Part shown: piece by piece, positions 1 through 7,797 of the stretch
Numbering within the stretch: position 1 is the first letter of the stretch
Layout of the letters: the number at the start of each line of letters is the position of its first letter
Origin: Xylanibacter brevis ATCC 19188
GTDB taxonomy: Bacteria; Bacteroidota; Bacteroidia; Bacteroidales; Bacteroidaceae
NCBI RefSeq assembly: GCF_000621725.1
Contig: NZ_JHXM01000021.1
Coordinates: 1-64,000 of the forward strand
Length of the DNA: 64,000 nucleotides
Reading direction: 5' to 3'
Position numbers and translations under genes: made by a program
The notes under the pieces: model-generated
The model's database searches: none
Seen by the model: only the letters and a program-made list of their open reading frames with translations
What the model was told of the DNA's origin: nothing

Positions 1-8
1 ACACCTCA

Positions 9-209
9 AAACGGACGAACGGACGACGGACGAACGGACGTTTTGGTGTTTTCAAAAATAATATAAGAAAAGCATATTATTATATATATTATAATATATA
101 TAATAATATGAATAATAATATATATAATTATAGATATTATCTATTATCTCCTCCTTTGCTAAAAAATATTGGGAAAACGTCCGTTCGTCCGTCGTCCGTT
201 CGTCCGTTT
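9..209. repeat. Perfect 36-bp inverted repeat around an AT-rich core
   Basis: The arms at 9-44 and 174-209 are exact reverse complements. Each is built from short CGGACGAA/CGGACGA units. About 129 bp of almost pure A/T lies between them, with no convincing gene; an open frame on the minus strand there is low complexity. The layout resembles a non-autonomous (MITE-like) element or a very long hairpin beside the defence genes. No target-site duplication was identified because the left flank is cut by the window edge. Confidence 0.85.
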
Positions 210-231
210 CGAAAATAAACGAATTAAAAAA

Positions 232-264
232 TTTGGTGGTGTAGGTTTTTATAGCTATCTTTGC
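232..264 (+). promoter_or_regulatory. Bacteroidota promoter
   Basis: TTTG at 232-235 is followed after 20 bp by TATCTTTGC at 256-264, a full match to the Bacteroidota -33/-7 consensus. It would start transcription near 270, about 215 bp upstream of the restriction-modification gene. It could drive that gene through a long leader or serve the short reading frame at 288. Confidence 0.7.
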
Positions 265-287
265 ATCAATTAAACTAAAGACCAAGC

Positions 288-365
288 ATGAAGGCGCAAT
301 TTCTTATACATAATACATTGGCTTTGAGAGGGTTATACCTCCATCCCCCAATTTTCGTTATGTAG
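288..365 (+). other. Short 25-codon reading frame, possible leader peptide or gene remnant
   Basis: An ATG 24 bases after the promoter opens a 25-residue frame (MKAQFLIHNTLALRG...). It matches no family that I recognise. It could be a leader peptide, the 5' stub of a displaced gene, or chance. The rest of 366-486 holds no gene, only a REP-like fragment at 429-446. Confidence 0.25.
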
Positions 366-428
366 TATAGCGACTTCGCTTCGTTCGTCAATCAATATTA
401 TTAATTTCCCCTTTTTAGCCTGAAAATG

Positions 429-446
429 GCAGGTGCCAGTCCCTTG
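429..446. repeat. REP-like fragment
   Basis: The sequence GGCAGGTGCCAGTCCCTT resembles the GGTGCCAGAGGGACAGTCCC text at 6091-6110. Such GGTGCC/GGGACAG words recall the REP sequences associated with RAYT (TnpA-REP) transposases. No RAYT gene is in this window. Confidence 0.35.
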
Positions 447-486
447 TCATCACATTAAACAATAAAAGCAACAAGAAATTGAATAT

Positions 487-3400
487 ATGAAGACAGAAAG
501 CCTGAAACTATATATCGACGAACTGAACAAGCAGTACCGTACAGGTATTGCTCGTGAACATTCCTATCGCCCTGCGCTGAAAGACCTGTTACAGAGCTTA
601 TTGCCAAAGATGGTGGTGACTAATGAACCAGCGCATTTTGAGTGTGGTGCGCCTGACTATATCATACAAAGAGAGAAAGACCATCTGCCTGTGTTCTTCG
701 TAGAGGCAAAAGACGTGAACGACAACGACCTTGACGGACGCAATAAGAACGGGCACAAGGAGCAGTTCGATCGTTACAAGCAGGCGCTTGACTACATTAT
801 CTTCACCGACTATTTGGACTTCCATTTATATGAACATGGTGAGTTCGTGGATAGTGTGAGGATAGCAGAGACAAAGGGCGACAAAATTGTAGGTATAGCT
901 GATGCAGAAGATAAGTTTATCGGAATGATTCAGCACTTGGGGGCTTCTGCCATTCAACGCATTACTTCAGCTCCTCGTCTGGCAAAGCTAATGGCAGGAA
1001 AGGCTCGTCTGTTGGCTAATATCATTGAGACTGCCATGAATGATGAGACTCATAGCTATGAGAACGATAATCTTCGAGGACAATATCAGGCATTCAAGGA
1101 TGTACTTATTCAGGAACTAAAACCTGAGGATTTTGCTGATATATATGCCCAAACCATTGCCTATGGTATGTTTGCCGCTCGCCTACACGATGATACACCA
1201 GAGGATTTTAGTCGTGAAGAGGCTGCTCGTTTGATTCCAAAGACCAATCCTTTCCTACGTCAGATATTTAACAACTTGGCAGGCAACGACCTTGATGAGC
1301 GTATTGCATGGGTTGTAGATGACTTAGTGACTGTCTTTCAGGCCACTAACCTGCAGAAGATTATGGCAAGCTATAGCCGTGACAAGCTACACCATGATCC
1401 CATGATTCATTTCTACGAGGACTTCCTTTCAGAGTACAATCCTAAGCTACGCAAGTCAAAGGGTGTATGGTACACGCCACAACCAGTCGTTGGCTTCATC
1501 GTCAGGGCTGTGGACGAAATACTTCAGAAGGAGTTTGGTCTACCAGAAGGATTAGCAGACTACTCGATGATAGAACGTGAGGTGGCTGTGGAGCAAAGTC
1601 GCGACAGGCGAACCACAGATGGCATGAAGCATGAGAAGCGTAAATTCCATCGTGTACAAATACTTGACCCAGCTACAGGTACTGGTACATTTCTTGCGGA
1701 AGTGGTAAACCAGATATATGACCGCTATCGCGACAATCAAGGCATTTGGCAACAGTATGTGGAGCAGCATCTGTTGCCTCGCTTGAATGGCTTTGAAATT
1801 CTAATGGCATCTTATGCTGTAGCTCACATCAAACTTGATATGCTTCTTGGCGAAACGGGCTATCAGCACCAAACAGATAAACGTCTGCATGTCTATTTGA
1901 CCAACTCGCTCGAAGAGAGTAATAATGAGCCTCGCACCCTTTTCGCCCAATGGCTGAGCCGTGAGGCAACGGAGGCCAATGTTATCAAACGTGACTATCC
2001 TGTAATGGTGATGATAGGTAATCCGCCATATAGTGGCGAAAGCCAAAATAAGGGGAAGTGGATTATGTCATTGATGGAGAGTTACAAAAAAGAGCCTGGG
2101 GGAAAGTCTCAACTGAACGAGCGAAACCCCAAATGGCTGAATGACGACTATGTTAAATTCATACGTCTGGCTCAAGACTATATAGAGAAGAATGGTGAAG
2201 GCATCATAGGCTTTATCAATCCTCATGGTTATCTCGACAATCCAACGTTTAGAGGTATGCGTTGGAATCTGCTGAAAACTTTCGACAAGATCTTCACCAT
2301 TGACCTACACGGCAACAGCAAGAAGAAAGAAACTTGTCCTGATGGTAGCAAAGACGAAAACGTATTTGACATTATGCAGGGCGTAAGCATCAACCTGTTT
2401 GTTAAGACAGGTAAGAAATCAAAGGATGAACTTGGAAAGGTGTACCATAAGGATATGTATGGCTTACGTCAGAACAAGTATGATTTTCTTGACGAAGCTA
2501 CAATTGAAAACGTAGGATATAAGGAGCTGAAACCAAAAGAACCAATGTATTTCTTTGTGCCGAAAGATTTCGAGTTACAAGAAGAATATGATAAAGGTTT
2601 CAAAATTGACGAGCTGTTTAAAATTAGTTCTGTTTCTGTTGTAACTGCAAATGATTCTGTCCTTGTTGACATAAATGAAAATAACCTCTTGAAGAAAGTA
2701 AACGAGGCATATGGAAATGCAGATAAATCGTTTGTTGAAAGATATAATTATAGGCCATTTGACGATAGATACATCTACTATGATGTACAAAAAATAGAAC
2801 GCCCAAGAGAATCGACAATGCGTCATATGAAAAAGCCTAACATTGCTATTCTGACATGTAGGCAATTAGCAGGAAACGAATGGCTTCATGTGTCTGTTGC
2901 AGATGGTATTGTTGATGACTGTCGCGTTTCCTCAAAAACAAAGGAAAGAGGATATGTATTCCCACTATACATCTACAAAGAGAATATGGGGAAAGAAGAG
3001 TGCATCGTCAATTTCAACAAGGAATTGTATGATAACATTGCCAAGGGGTTGAACTATCTCCCATGCTATGATGACAACATCTTGATTGATCCTACATCAG
3101 AATACAATGGCGTTCTCTATCCTAAAGACCTCTTTGATTACAACTATGCTGTGCTTCATTCGCCCAGCTATCGCGAACGCTACAAGGAATTCCTGAAGAT
3201 AGACTTCCCACGCATACCTTATCCTACTGATTGGGAAAAGTACCGCGACTTAGTGGAAAAGGGCGAAGAACTGCGACAGTTGCACCTTATGGAAGATTTG
3301 CCTCATTCGACTGGCGTATCATTCCCCGTTGGTGGCTCCCTACAAGTGGACTGCTATCGCTGGGAGAAGAATCGCATTTATATCAACAGCGAACAATTCT

Positions 3401-3585
3401 TCGAGGGGGTGTCTGAATCAGCTTGGAACTTCTACATTGGTGGCTACCAGCCCGCTCAGAAGTGGCTCAAAGACCGCAAGGGTTTGACCCTGAGCTTCGA
3501 GGATGTGAAGCACTACCAGCGAATCATCTACGTGCTTCAGCAGACAGAGAGAATGATGAAGGAAATTGACGAGTTGTTGAGTTAG
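487..3585 (+). CDS. Type ISP/IIG-like restriction-modification enzyme (nuclease + N6-adenine methyltransferase + specificity domain)
   Basis: This 1032-residue protein appears to combine DNA cleavage, adenine methylation and target recognition in one chain. A PD-(D/E)xK nuclease is suggested near the N-terminus, with D57 in PDYII and E73-A-K75. A helical linker follows. The methyltransferase has motif I DPATGTGTF around 394-402 and the catalytic NPPY at 512-515, which marks an N6-adenine (gamma-class) enzyme. The C-terminal 400 residues (NYRPFDDRYIYYD..., DDCRVSSKTKERGY...) resemble the type ISP specificity domain. No helicase motifs were seen, so it is closer to stand-alone type IIG enzymes than to LlaGI/LlaBIII-type ISP enzymes. 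The AbiH-like gene begins 12 bp downstream, so the two are probably co-transcribed as a phage-defence unit. Confidence 0.88.
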   Translation: MKTESLKLYIDELNKQYRTGIAREHSYRPALKDLLQSLLPKMVVTNEPAHFECGAPDYIIQREKDHLPVFFVEAKDVNDNDLDGRNKNGHKEQFDRYKQALDYIIFTDYLDFHLYEHGEFVDSVRIAETKGDKIVGIADAEDKFIGMIQHLGASAIQRITSAPRLAKLMAGKARLLANIIETAMNDETHSYENDNLRGQYQAFKDVLIQELKPEDFADIYAQTIAYGMFAARLHDDTPEDFSREEAARLIPKTNPFLRQIFNNLAGNDLDERIAWVVDDLVTVFQATNLQKIMASYSRDKLHHDPMIHFYEDFLSEYNPKLRKSKGVWYTPQPVVGFIVRAVDEILQKEFGLPEGLADYSMIEREVAVEQSRDRRTTDGMKHEKRKFHRVQILDPATGTGTFLAEVVNQIYDRYRDNQGIWQQYVEQHLLPRLNGFEILMASYAVAHIKLDMLLGETGYQHQTDKRLHVYLTNSLEESNNEPRTLFAQWLSREATEANVIKRDYPVMVMIGNPPYSGESQNKGKWIMSLMESYKKEPGGKSQLNERNPKWLNDDYVKFIRLAQDYIEKNGEGIIGFINPHGYLDNPTFRGMRWNLLKTFDKIFTIDLHGNSKKKETCPDGSKDENVFDIMQGVSINLFVKTGKKSKDELGKVYHKDMYGLRQNKYDFLDEATIENVGYKELKPKEPMYFFVPKDFELQEEYDKGFKIDELFKISSVSVVTANDSVLVDINENNLLKKVNEAYGNADKSFVERYNYRPFDDRYIYYDVQKIERPRESTMRHMKKPNIAILTCRQLAGNEWLHVSVADGIVDDCRVSSKTKERGYVFPLYIYKENMGKEECIVNFNKELYDNIAKGLNYLPCYDDNILIDPTSEYNGVLYPKDLFDYNYAVLHSPSYRERYKEFLKIDFPRIPYPTDWEKYRDLVEKGEELRQLHLMEDLPHSTGVSFPVGGSLQVDCYRWEKNRIYINSEQFFEGVSESAWNFYIGGYQPAQKWLKDRKGLTLSFEDVKHYQRIIYVLQQTERMMKEIDELLS

Positions 3586-3597
3586 TAATACAAGGAA

Positions 3598-4566
3598 ATG
3601 ACAGATTGGAACTTACGAAAAACCACAATTGCCCTTGTCACAGGGAACGGTTTTGATAGAGATTTAGGATTACCATCTTCTTTCTCTGAATTTGCTATTA
3701 GTGATGAGTGGAAGAAACTATTAGTTACATTCGGTATAACTCGATTCAACAGATGGAGAAAGGGGACATCTCTTTTATGTCACCTAAATAACTCAATAAA
3801 GCCTAATTGGTTTGATGTTGAAGAAGAAATACATCAATTTATAAAAAAGCATTCTTCAGTATCAAAAAAACAGGCTAATAAGATTCAAATGGAATACGAG
3901 GGGTTAACACAAGCCTTTCAAAATTATCTATTGCGCGTCACAAAGGATTTTAAGGCAGATAAAACCAGATTGGCATATCAGCTTTTATGGCAACTCCCTC
4001 AATGTCCTGTGTTCATAACAGATTTTTCCTTCAATTATACTACGCCTGAATCTATAATTGGGAATGTGCCACAACCAATAAACTTATTCCATATTACTCG
4101 AGAACATATACACGGAAGTTTGCGAGATAACGACATTATTATTGGTTGTGATGTTGGTGAAAATGAAGAGCTAAACCGACGGCTTTCTTTTATGTATAAG
4201 TATAATAAACTAAACCATACAAATCACATTAATCTAAGTTTGAATGAGGCTAGAGAAATTATATTCTTTGGTCACTCTATAAACGAAATGGATTTTTGTT
4301 ATTTTAGGGATTTTTTTAAGAAAGTAAGTTCTTCATACGAGGTTCCTAAAGATTTGACAATAATTACATTGAATGAAAAATCAGAACGAGATATTAAAGA
4401 TAATATAAGGAACCAAGGTGTCTCTGTAACAGATTTGTACAATAATCTTTTTTCTTTTACATTTATTCATTCGTCCAAGATATATAATGGCGACCACGAT
4501 GAAAACGAAAAATGGAAAGACTTGCTTTTTAGATTACAACATCAAACTCGCCAAGAAACAGAATAA
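3598..4566 (+). CDS. AbiH-family phage abortive-infection protein
   Basis: The 322-residue protein has the AbiH layout: a Rossmann-like N-terminus with GNGFD at 16-20, FNYTT at 145-149, HIHGS at 170-174 and a C-terminal FFGHSINEMD at 223-232. AbiH proteins confer abortive phage infection and share features with SIR2-like NAD-consuming effectors; the GNGFD...FNYT...HIHG...GHS pattern fits that fold, but NAD hydrolysis here is inference. The gene lies 12 bp after the restriction-modification gene, which supports a defence role. It looks more AT-rich than its neighbours, consistent with horizontal acquisition. No transmembrane segment is seen. Confidence 0.85.
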   Translation: MTDWNLRKTTIALVTGNGFDRDLGLPSSFSEFAISDEWKKLLVTFGITRFNRWRKGTSLLCHLNNSIKPNWFDVEEEIHQFIKKHSSVSKKQANKIQMEYEGLTQAFQNYLLRVTKDFKADKTRLAYQLLWQLPQCPVFITDFSFNYTTPESIIGNVPQPINLFHITREHIHGSLRDNDIIIGCDVGENEELNRRLSFMYKYNKLNHTNHINLSLNEAREIIFFGHSINEMDFCYFRDFFKKVSSSYEVPKDLTIITLNEKSERDIKDNIRNQGVSVTDLYNNLFSFTFIHSSKIYNGDHDENEKWKDLLFRLQHQTRQETE

Positions 4567-4583
4567 TAAAATATGGAATCACC

Positions 4584-4680
4584 GGGACAGGTACTTGATC
4601 GCCAAATGAATTAGGACTTATACCAACTATTCAAGATAGTGTTTTCATAAATTTGCGAATTATATTATCGATATTTATAG
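4584..4680. repeat. Direct repeat, copy 1 (left of fic)
   Basis: A ~97-bp sequence starting GGGACAGGTACTTGAT recurs at 5994-6090 in the same orientation. The two copies differ by a single-base indel, three substitutions and a diverged last ~15 bp. They bracket the Fic gene. The opening GGGACAGGTAC word is REP-like. Confidence 0.9.
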
Positions 4681-4744
4681 AAAATGCGATGTGAATCGCT
4701 AATTCATTTGAGATAAATTTGGGAGTGTAAGGGATTTTTTGTAA

Positions 4745-4873
4745 TTTCGCACTCTGAAAGATTTAGGAAAAAGAGCCAGAGTTCTTCGGATTCTCATCGA
4801 ACTGCAACACGAAAAAGAATTCTCTCAAGACGGAGGCTACCAGCTCACACCGAATCGTCGTGAGCATTGGTAG
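4745..4873 (+). pseudogene. Gene fragment, 42 open codons without a start
   Basis: Directly after a TAA stop at 4742 an open frame of 42 codons runs to TAG at 4871-4873. It reads FRTLKDLGKRARVLRILIEL and continues EFSQDGGYQLTPNRREHW. Composition and the clean stop look protein-like, suggesting the 3' end of a degraded gene. There is no ATG and no family that I recognise. Confidence 0.4.
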
Positions 4874-4889
4874 AAAGAATCAGGAACCT

Positions 4890-4915
4890 GTCCCGCCGAT
4901 TCGTCCCGCCGATTC
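4890..4915. repeat. 13-bp tandem duplication within a REP-like sequence
   Basis: GTCCCGCCGATTC occurs twice head to tail (4890-4902 and 4903-4915), preceded by AACCT. The inverse strand reads GGCGGGACAGGTT, similar to the REP-like words at 4584 and 5994. Confidence 0.7.
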
Positions 4916-4972
4916 TTCGACAAGTTTTTGAATAGACAATTTGAATAAATCATTCGAAGACCTATAGGAAAT

Positions 4973-5980
4973 ATGTATACGCCACCATATAAAATAACGT
5001 CTGAGATTATACGTCTGATAGGCGAGATATCAGAACAGGTAGGAAGTATTATGACCCGTCTTGGAGATAATATTCCTTCTCCACAACTACGCAAGAAAAA
5101 CCAGATAAAGACCATCCATTCGTCGCTGGCAATAGAGCATAACAGCTTGTCGATTAAACAGATGACAGATATTATTGATGGCAAGCGAGTGCTAGGTGCT
5201 CCTGACGAGATTCAGGAAGTGAAAAATGCTGTCGAGGCATATCGCCTGATGTCAGAGTTGGATGCCTTCAAAGAGAAGGACCTGTTGCGGGCTCATGAGC
5301 TGATGATGAAAGACTTGGTGCGCAATTCTGGACATTACAGACAAGAAGGGGTGGGCGTGTTTGATGGAAAAGGTAACTGTCTGCATATGGCTCCTCCTGC
5401 TGAGCGCGTGCCACAGTTGATGGGCGACCTCTTTGAATGGGTAAAAAAGACAGATGTTCATCCGCTGGTTTGTTCGTGCGTATTCCATTATGAGTTTGAG
5501 TTCATCCATCCCTTTGTTGATGGTAACGGACGTATGGGACGCTATTGGCAAACCATGTTGTTGTCTCGTTGGAAAGGGCTCTTTGCATGGCTCCCCGTAG
5601 AGACAATAGTCAAAGAACATCAGCAAGAGTATTACAGCGTGATTCAAAAAAGCGATCAGGTAGGCGAAAGTACACTGTTTGTAGAGTTTATGCTGCGCTG
5701 TCTGCTTAATGCGATGGATAGTTACGAGGTTGAAGAGGAGTCGGAAGTACAGGATAAAATGCAGGATAAAATGCAGGATAAATTTCCTGAGGTTTCAAAG
5801 CCTACGTGGGATGTGTTTGACATTATCCACCAGAATCCAAAAGCAACGGTCAACGCTCTCTGCGAACAGTTAGGATTAAAGGAGAGACAGATATATAAGC
5901 ATATCTCCGTACTGAAATCCTTGGGGCTGATAGTTCGTGTAGGCAGTAACAAAACGGGTTATTGGAAAGTTAATATTTGA
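4973..5980 (+). CDS. Fic-family protein with C-terminal winged helix
   Basis: This 335-residue protein carries the Fic catalytic loop HPFVDGNGRMGR at 179-190, with the essential His179. Fic enzymes usually transfer AMP from ATP to Ser/Thr/Tyr of targets. An N-terminal helix SSLAIEHNSLS at 50-60 resembles the built-in inhibitory motif of class II Fic proteins ([S/T]xxxE[G/N]), here with His after the Glu. The C-terminal ~65 residues form a likely winged helix (LCEQLGLKERQIYKHISVLKSLGL...), as in many stand-alone bacterial Fic regulators. Between them lies MQDKMQDK, encoded by a 12-bp tandem repeat around 5749-5782. It is flanked by 97-bp direct repeats, which suggests it arrived as a unit. No partner antitoxin is adjacent. 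Confidence 0.9.
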   Translation: MYTPPYKITSEIIRLIGEISEQVGSIMTRLGDNIPSPQLRKKNQIKTIHSSLAIEHNSLSIKQMTDIIDGKRVLGAPDEIQEVKNAVEAYRLMSELDAFKEKDLLRAHELMMKDLVRNSGHYRQEGVGVFDGKGNCLHMAPPAERVPQLMGDLFEWVKKTDVHPLVCSCVFHYEFEFIHPFVDGNGRMGRYWQTMLLSRWKGLFAWLPVETIVKEHQQEYYSVIQKSDQVGESTLFVEFMLRCLLNAMDSYEVEEESEVQDKMQDKMQDKFPEVSKPTWDVFDIIHQNPKATVNALCEQLGLKERQIYKHISVLKSLGLIVRVGSNKTGYWKVNI

Positions 5981-5993
5981 AGCAATGAATCAA

Positions 5994-6114
5994 GGGACAG
6001 GTACTTGATTCGCCAAATGAATTAGGACTTATACCAACTATTCAAGATTGCGTTTTCATACATTTGCGAATTATATTAGTCTATATTTAGGGTGCCAGAG
6101 GGACAGTCCCCGAC
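5994..6114. repeat. Direct repeat, copy 2 (right of fic) plus REP-like end
   Basis: Positions 5994-6090 repeat the sequence at 4584-4680. The copy is followed directly by GGTGCCAGAGGGACAGTCCC at 6091-6110, a REP-like word containing GGGACAGTCCC. The rest of 6115-6266 shows no gene. Confidence 0.85.
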
Positions 6115-6266
6115 ATAACTCATCGCTATATGCAGACAATCGCACTTATCGTGTTATTGTTTACCATCAAAAGTCAAGTTCCGCACCCTCTGCGAAGATC
6201 GAGCGGATTATATATAAAGAATAGGTAAAAAGAGAAAAGGTATAACTAAATTAATTAAACTAGAAA

Positions 6267-7118
6267 ATGACAACTGAAGAACTTAGGGCCTTGTTCCGCG
6301 ATATGCAGGACAAGGGGTTGAGACCTATGCTGTGCGACACGGAGGTGCCTCTCTATGACGCGGAGGTGCCTTGTGGCGAACCTGCGCAATGCACAGGGGA
6401 CTTTATGGAGTCGGTGCTCATGCCGAAGGAACTGCTGTCCATCAAGCCGGAATTCATGGTGACGGTGAAGGGCGAGTCGATGAAAGATGTGGGCATTGCC
6501 ACGGGCGACGTGGTGAAGGTGGTAGGTATAGACTATCCTTTCGATGGCGACATTGTGCTGGCATGTATAGAAGGGGAGTACACGCTGAAGACTTACTATG
6601 AGGACGAGGAGGGAAGGACGTGGCTGGTGCCACAGAACGAAAGCTATAAGCCCGTGCTGCTGGATGGCAGCAAGCGGGTGAAGTTGTGTGGCAAGGTGAA
6701 GGAAATTGTGAAGAAGGCACCACGGGTACCCTCCAGACTTTGTGCCAAGGCGGTGAGGATGGCTATGAGAGCTATGGAGCCTGTGTACGAGGTCAGCGAG
6801 GCAAGGGTTGGCTATGCCATGCGTGAGATTGCACCGCAAATCACGGTGGCCCGATTGTGGTATGCTGTGTTTAGGGTAATGGTGGATTGTAATGTTCTGG
6901 GAAAAGACGATTTCGATGGCTTTATCGACAGGTTGCGCAAGGAGGTGCCCAACCATGAGCATCTGCCTGCAAGGGTAGAGATACAGAGAATGGCTGTACA
7001 GAGTTTTGCTAAACCTGTGAAGCTATGGACGATGGACAATGCACCTGTGAAGGGGCAACGATTCATAACCTATGAGAAAATTGCTCGTCAGACAAAAGAA
7101 TTACTACTCTCTAAATAA
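6267..7118 (+). CDS. UmuD/LexA-like S24 peptidase with an extra C-terminal domain
   Basis: The first ~145 residues match UmuD-type self-cleaving proteins: PLYDAEVPCGEPAQ at 28-41 aligns with the UmuD cleavage region (Cys36-Gly37 equals the Cys24-Gly25 site of E. coli UmuD). The catalytic serine is S71 in KGESM and the catalytic lysine is K108 in YTLKTYY. Residues ~150-283 form an additional helical domain that I do not recognise. No N-terminal helix-turn-helix is visible, so it is not a classical LexA/CI repressor. It opens a mobile-element-like module and is followed at once by an array of ACTCTCAAA repeats. RecA-stimulated self-cleavage in a DNA-damage response is an inference from the family. 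Confidence 0.82.
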   Translation: MTTEELRALFRDMQDKGLRPMLCDTEVPLYDAEVPCGEPAQCTGDFMESVLMPKELLSIKPEFMVTVKGESMKDVGIATGDVVKVVGIDYPFDGDIVLACIEGEYTLKTYYEDEEGRTWLVPQNESYKPVLLDGSKRVKLCGKVKEIVKKAPRVPSRLCAKAVRMAMRAMEPVYEVSEARVGYAMREIAPQITVARLWYAVFRVMVDCNVLGKDDFDGFIDRLRKEVPNHEHLPARVEIQRMAVQSFAKPVKLWTMDNAPVKGQRFITYEKIARQTKELLLSK

Positions 7119-7119
7119 A

Positions 7120-7240
7120 ACTCTCAAAAAACTCTCAAAAAACTCTCAAAACTCTCAAAAAACTCTCAAAACTCTCAAAAAATTAGCTCTTTTTTGGCGA
7201 AAACTCTCAAATAAAGGCAAAACTGCGCAAGAAACTCTCA
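7120..7240. repeat. Iteron-like array of ACTCTCAAA repeats
   Basis: Six tandem copies start at 7120, 7131, 7142, 7151, 7162 and 7171 (spacing 11, 11, 9, 11, 9 bp). Two further copies lie at 7203 and 7233. All share ACTCTCA followed by A-runs. Near one-helical-turn spacing suggests cooperative protein binding, either an operator for the S24 or KilAC-like protein or an iteron-type origin for the VirE_N/DUF3987 protein. Confidence 0.85.
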
Positions 7241-7250
7241 CAAACTAGTC

Positions 7251-7285
7251 GGCGATGGAAGATTACTTCCATCGCCGTTTTTTTG
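7251..7285 (+). terminator. Rho-independent terminator
   Basis: GGCGATGGAAG (7251-7261), loop ATTA, CTTCCATCGCC (7266-7276), then G and seven T. A perfect 11-bp stem ends transcription from the S24 gene and the repeat array. Confidence 0.9.
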
Positions 7286-7289
7286 TGCC

Positions 7290-7330
7290 TATCTTTGCAA
7301 TGTCAAACAACGACAAGCGGTCTTTGACAT
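7290..7330 (+). promoter_or_regulatory. Promoter -7 element with 8-bp operator-like inverted repeat
   Basis: TATCTTTGC at 7290-7298 is a -7 match. It is followed by ATGTCAAA (7300-7307) and its exact inverse TTTGACAT (7323-7330), separated by 15 bp. The dyad covers the expected start of transcription, so it may be a repressor site or a leader hairpin. An in-frame ATG inside the dyad (7329) is unlikely to be the gene start. Confidence 0.6.
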
Positions 7331-7409
7331 GTTTACATTTACAACGCATACGCAGGTACATACGCACACCTACACACACGTACATTCTAATAAAAATATA
7401 AAGGAAAAA

Positions 7410-7784
7410 ATGACGCAGGAAGAAATGATGATGATGCGGCAGGCGCAGGAATATATACGCGAGCTGCAGCAGAAACGCAATGCGGGCACTGAGAACTGTA
7501 TGCTCTCCAGCGACTTGGCTAGGGAGATGGGGATCTCTGCCCTGGATCTACACCACTATCTGATAGACGTGGGGTTCCTCTTTCGTGAGCGAACAACTTA
7601 CGAACTGAAGCTCGGCAAACGTTATGCGGGGCTTGGATATGCTAAGACTCGGAGTCACTTTCGGTACAACAAGTGGGGCAACCTCGTTGAGACACGCTTC
7701 CCTGTCTGGACTGAGAAGGGGCAGGAGTACATCAGAATTTTAATCATAGGAAAAGGCAGAAATGCCAAGAAGTTCAACAACTAA
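7410..7784 (+). CDS. Phage antirepressor KilAC-domain-like protein
   Basis: The 124-residue protein starts at ATG 7410 (AAGGAAAAAATG), not at the upstream in-frame ATG at 7329, whose extra codons are low complexity (THTYTHVH). It contains a helix-turn-helix-like LSSDLAREMGISALDLHHYL, then GFLFRERTTYELKLGKRYAG, and ends with WTEKGQEYIRIL. These match the conserved blocks of the KilAC/ANT domain of phage antirepressors, which relieve repression or bind DNA. Its position behind an operator-like dyad and next to an S24 peptidase suggests a small regulatory switch. A role in the module's own regulation is inference. Confidence 0.7.
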   Translation: MTQEEMMMMRQAQEYIRELQQKRNAGTENCMLSSDLAREMGISALDLHHYLIDVGFLFRERTTYELKLGKRYAGLGYAKTRSHFRYNKWGNLVETRFPVWTEKGQEYIRILIIGKGRNAKKFNN

Positions 7785-7797
7785 AAAACAACAAAAA

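Noticed and set aside
52..285. Open frame on the minus strand inside the inverted repeat
   Set aside because: The sequence is low-complexity YYY/NIYN text from A/T-rich DNA and contains the repeat arm; no homology-like features.
4973..5980. Fic toxin-antitoxin pair
   Set aside because: No small antitoxin gene is adjacent; the inhibitory-like motif is within the protein.
429..6114. RAYT transposase gene associated with the REP-like words
   Set aside because: No reading frame with the HUH/Y1 transposase motifs was found near the REP-like fragments.
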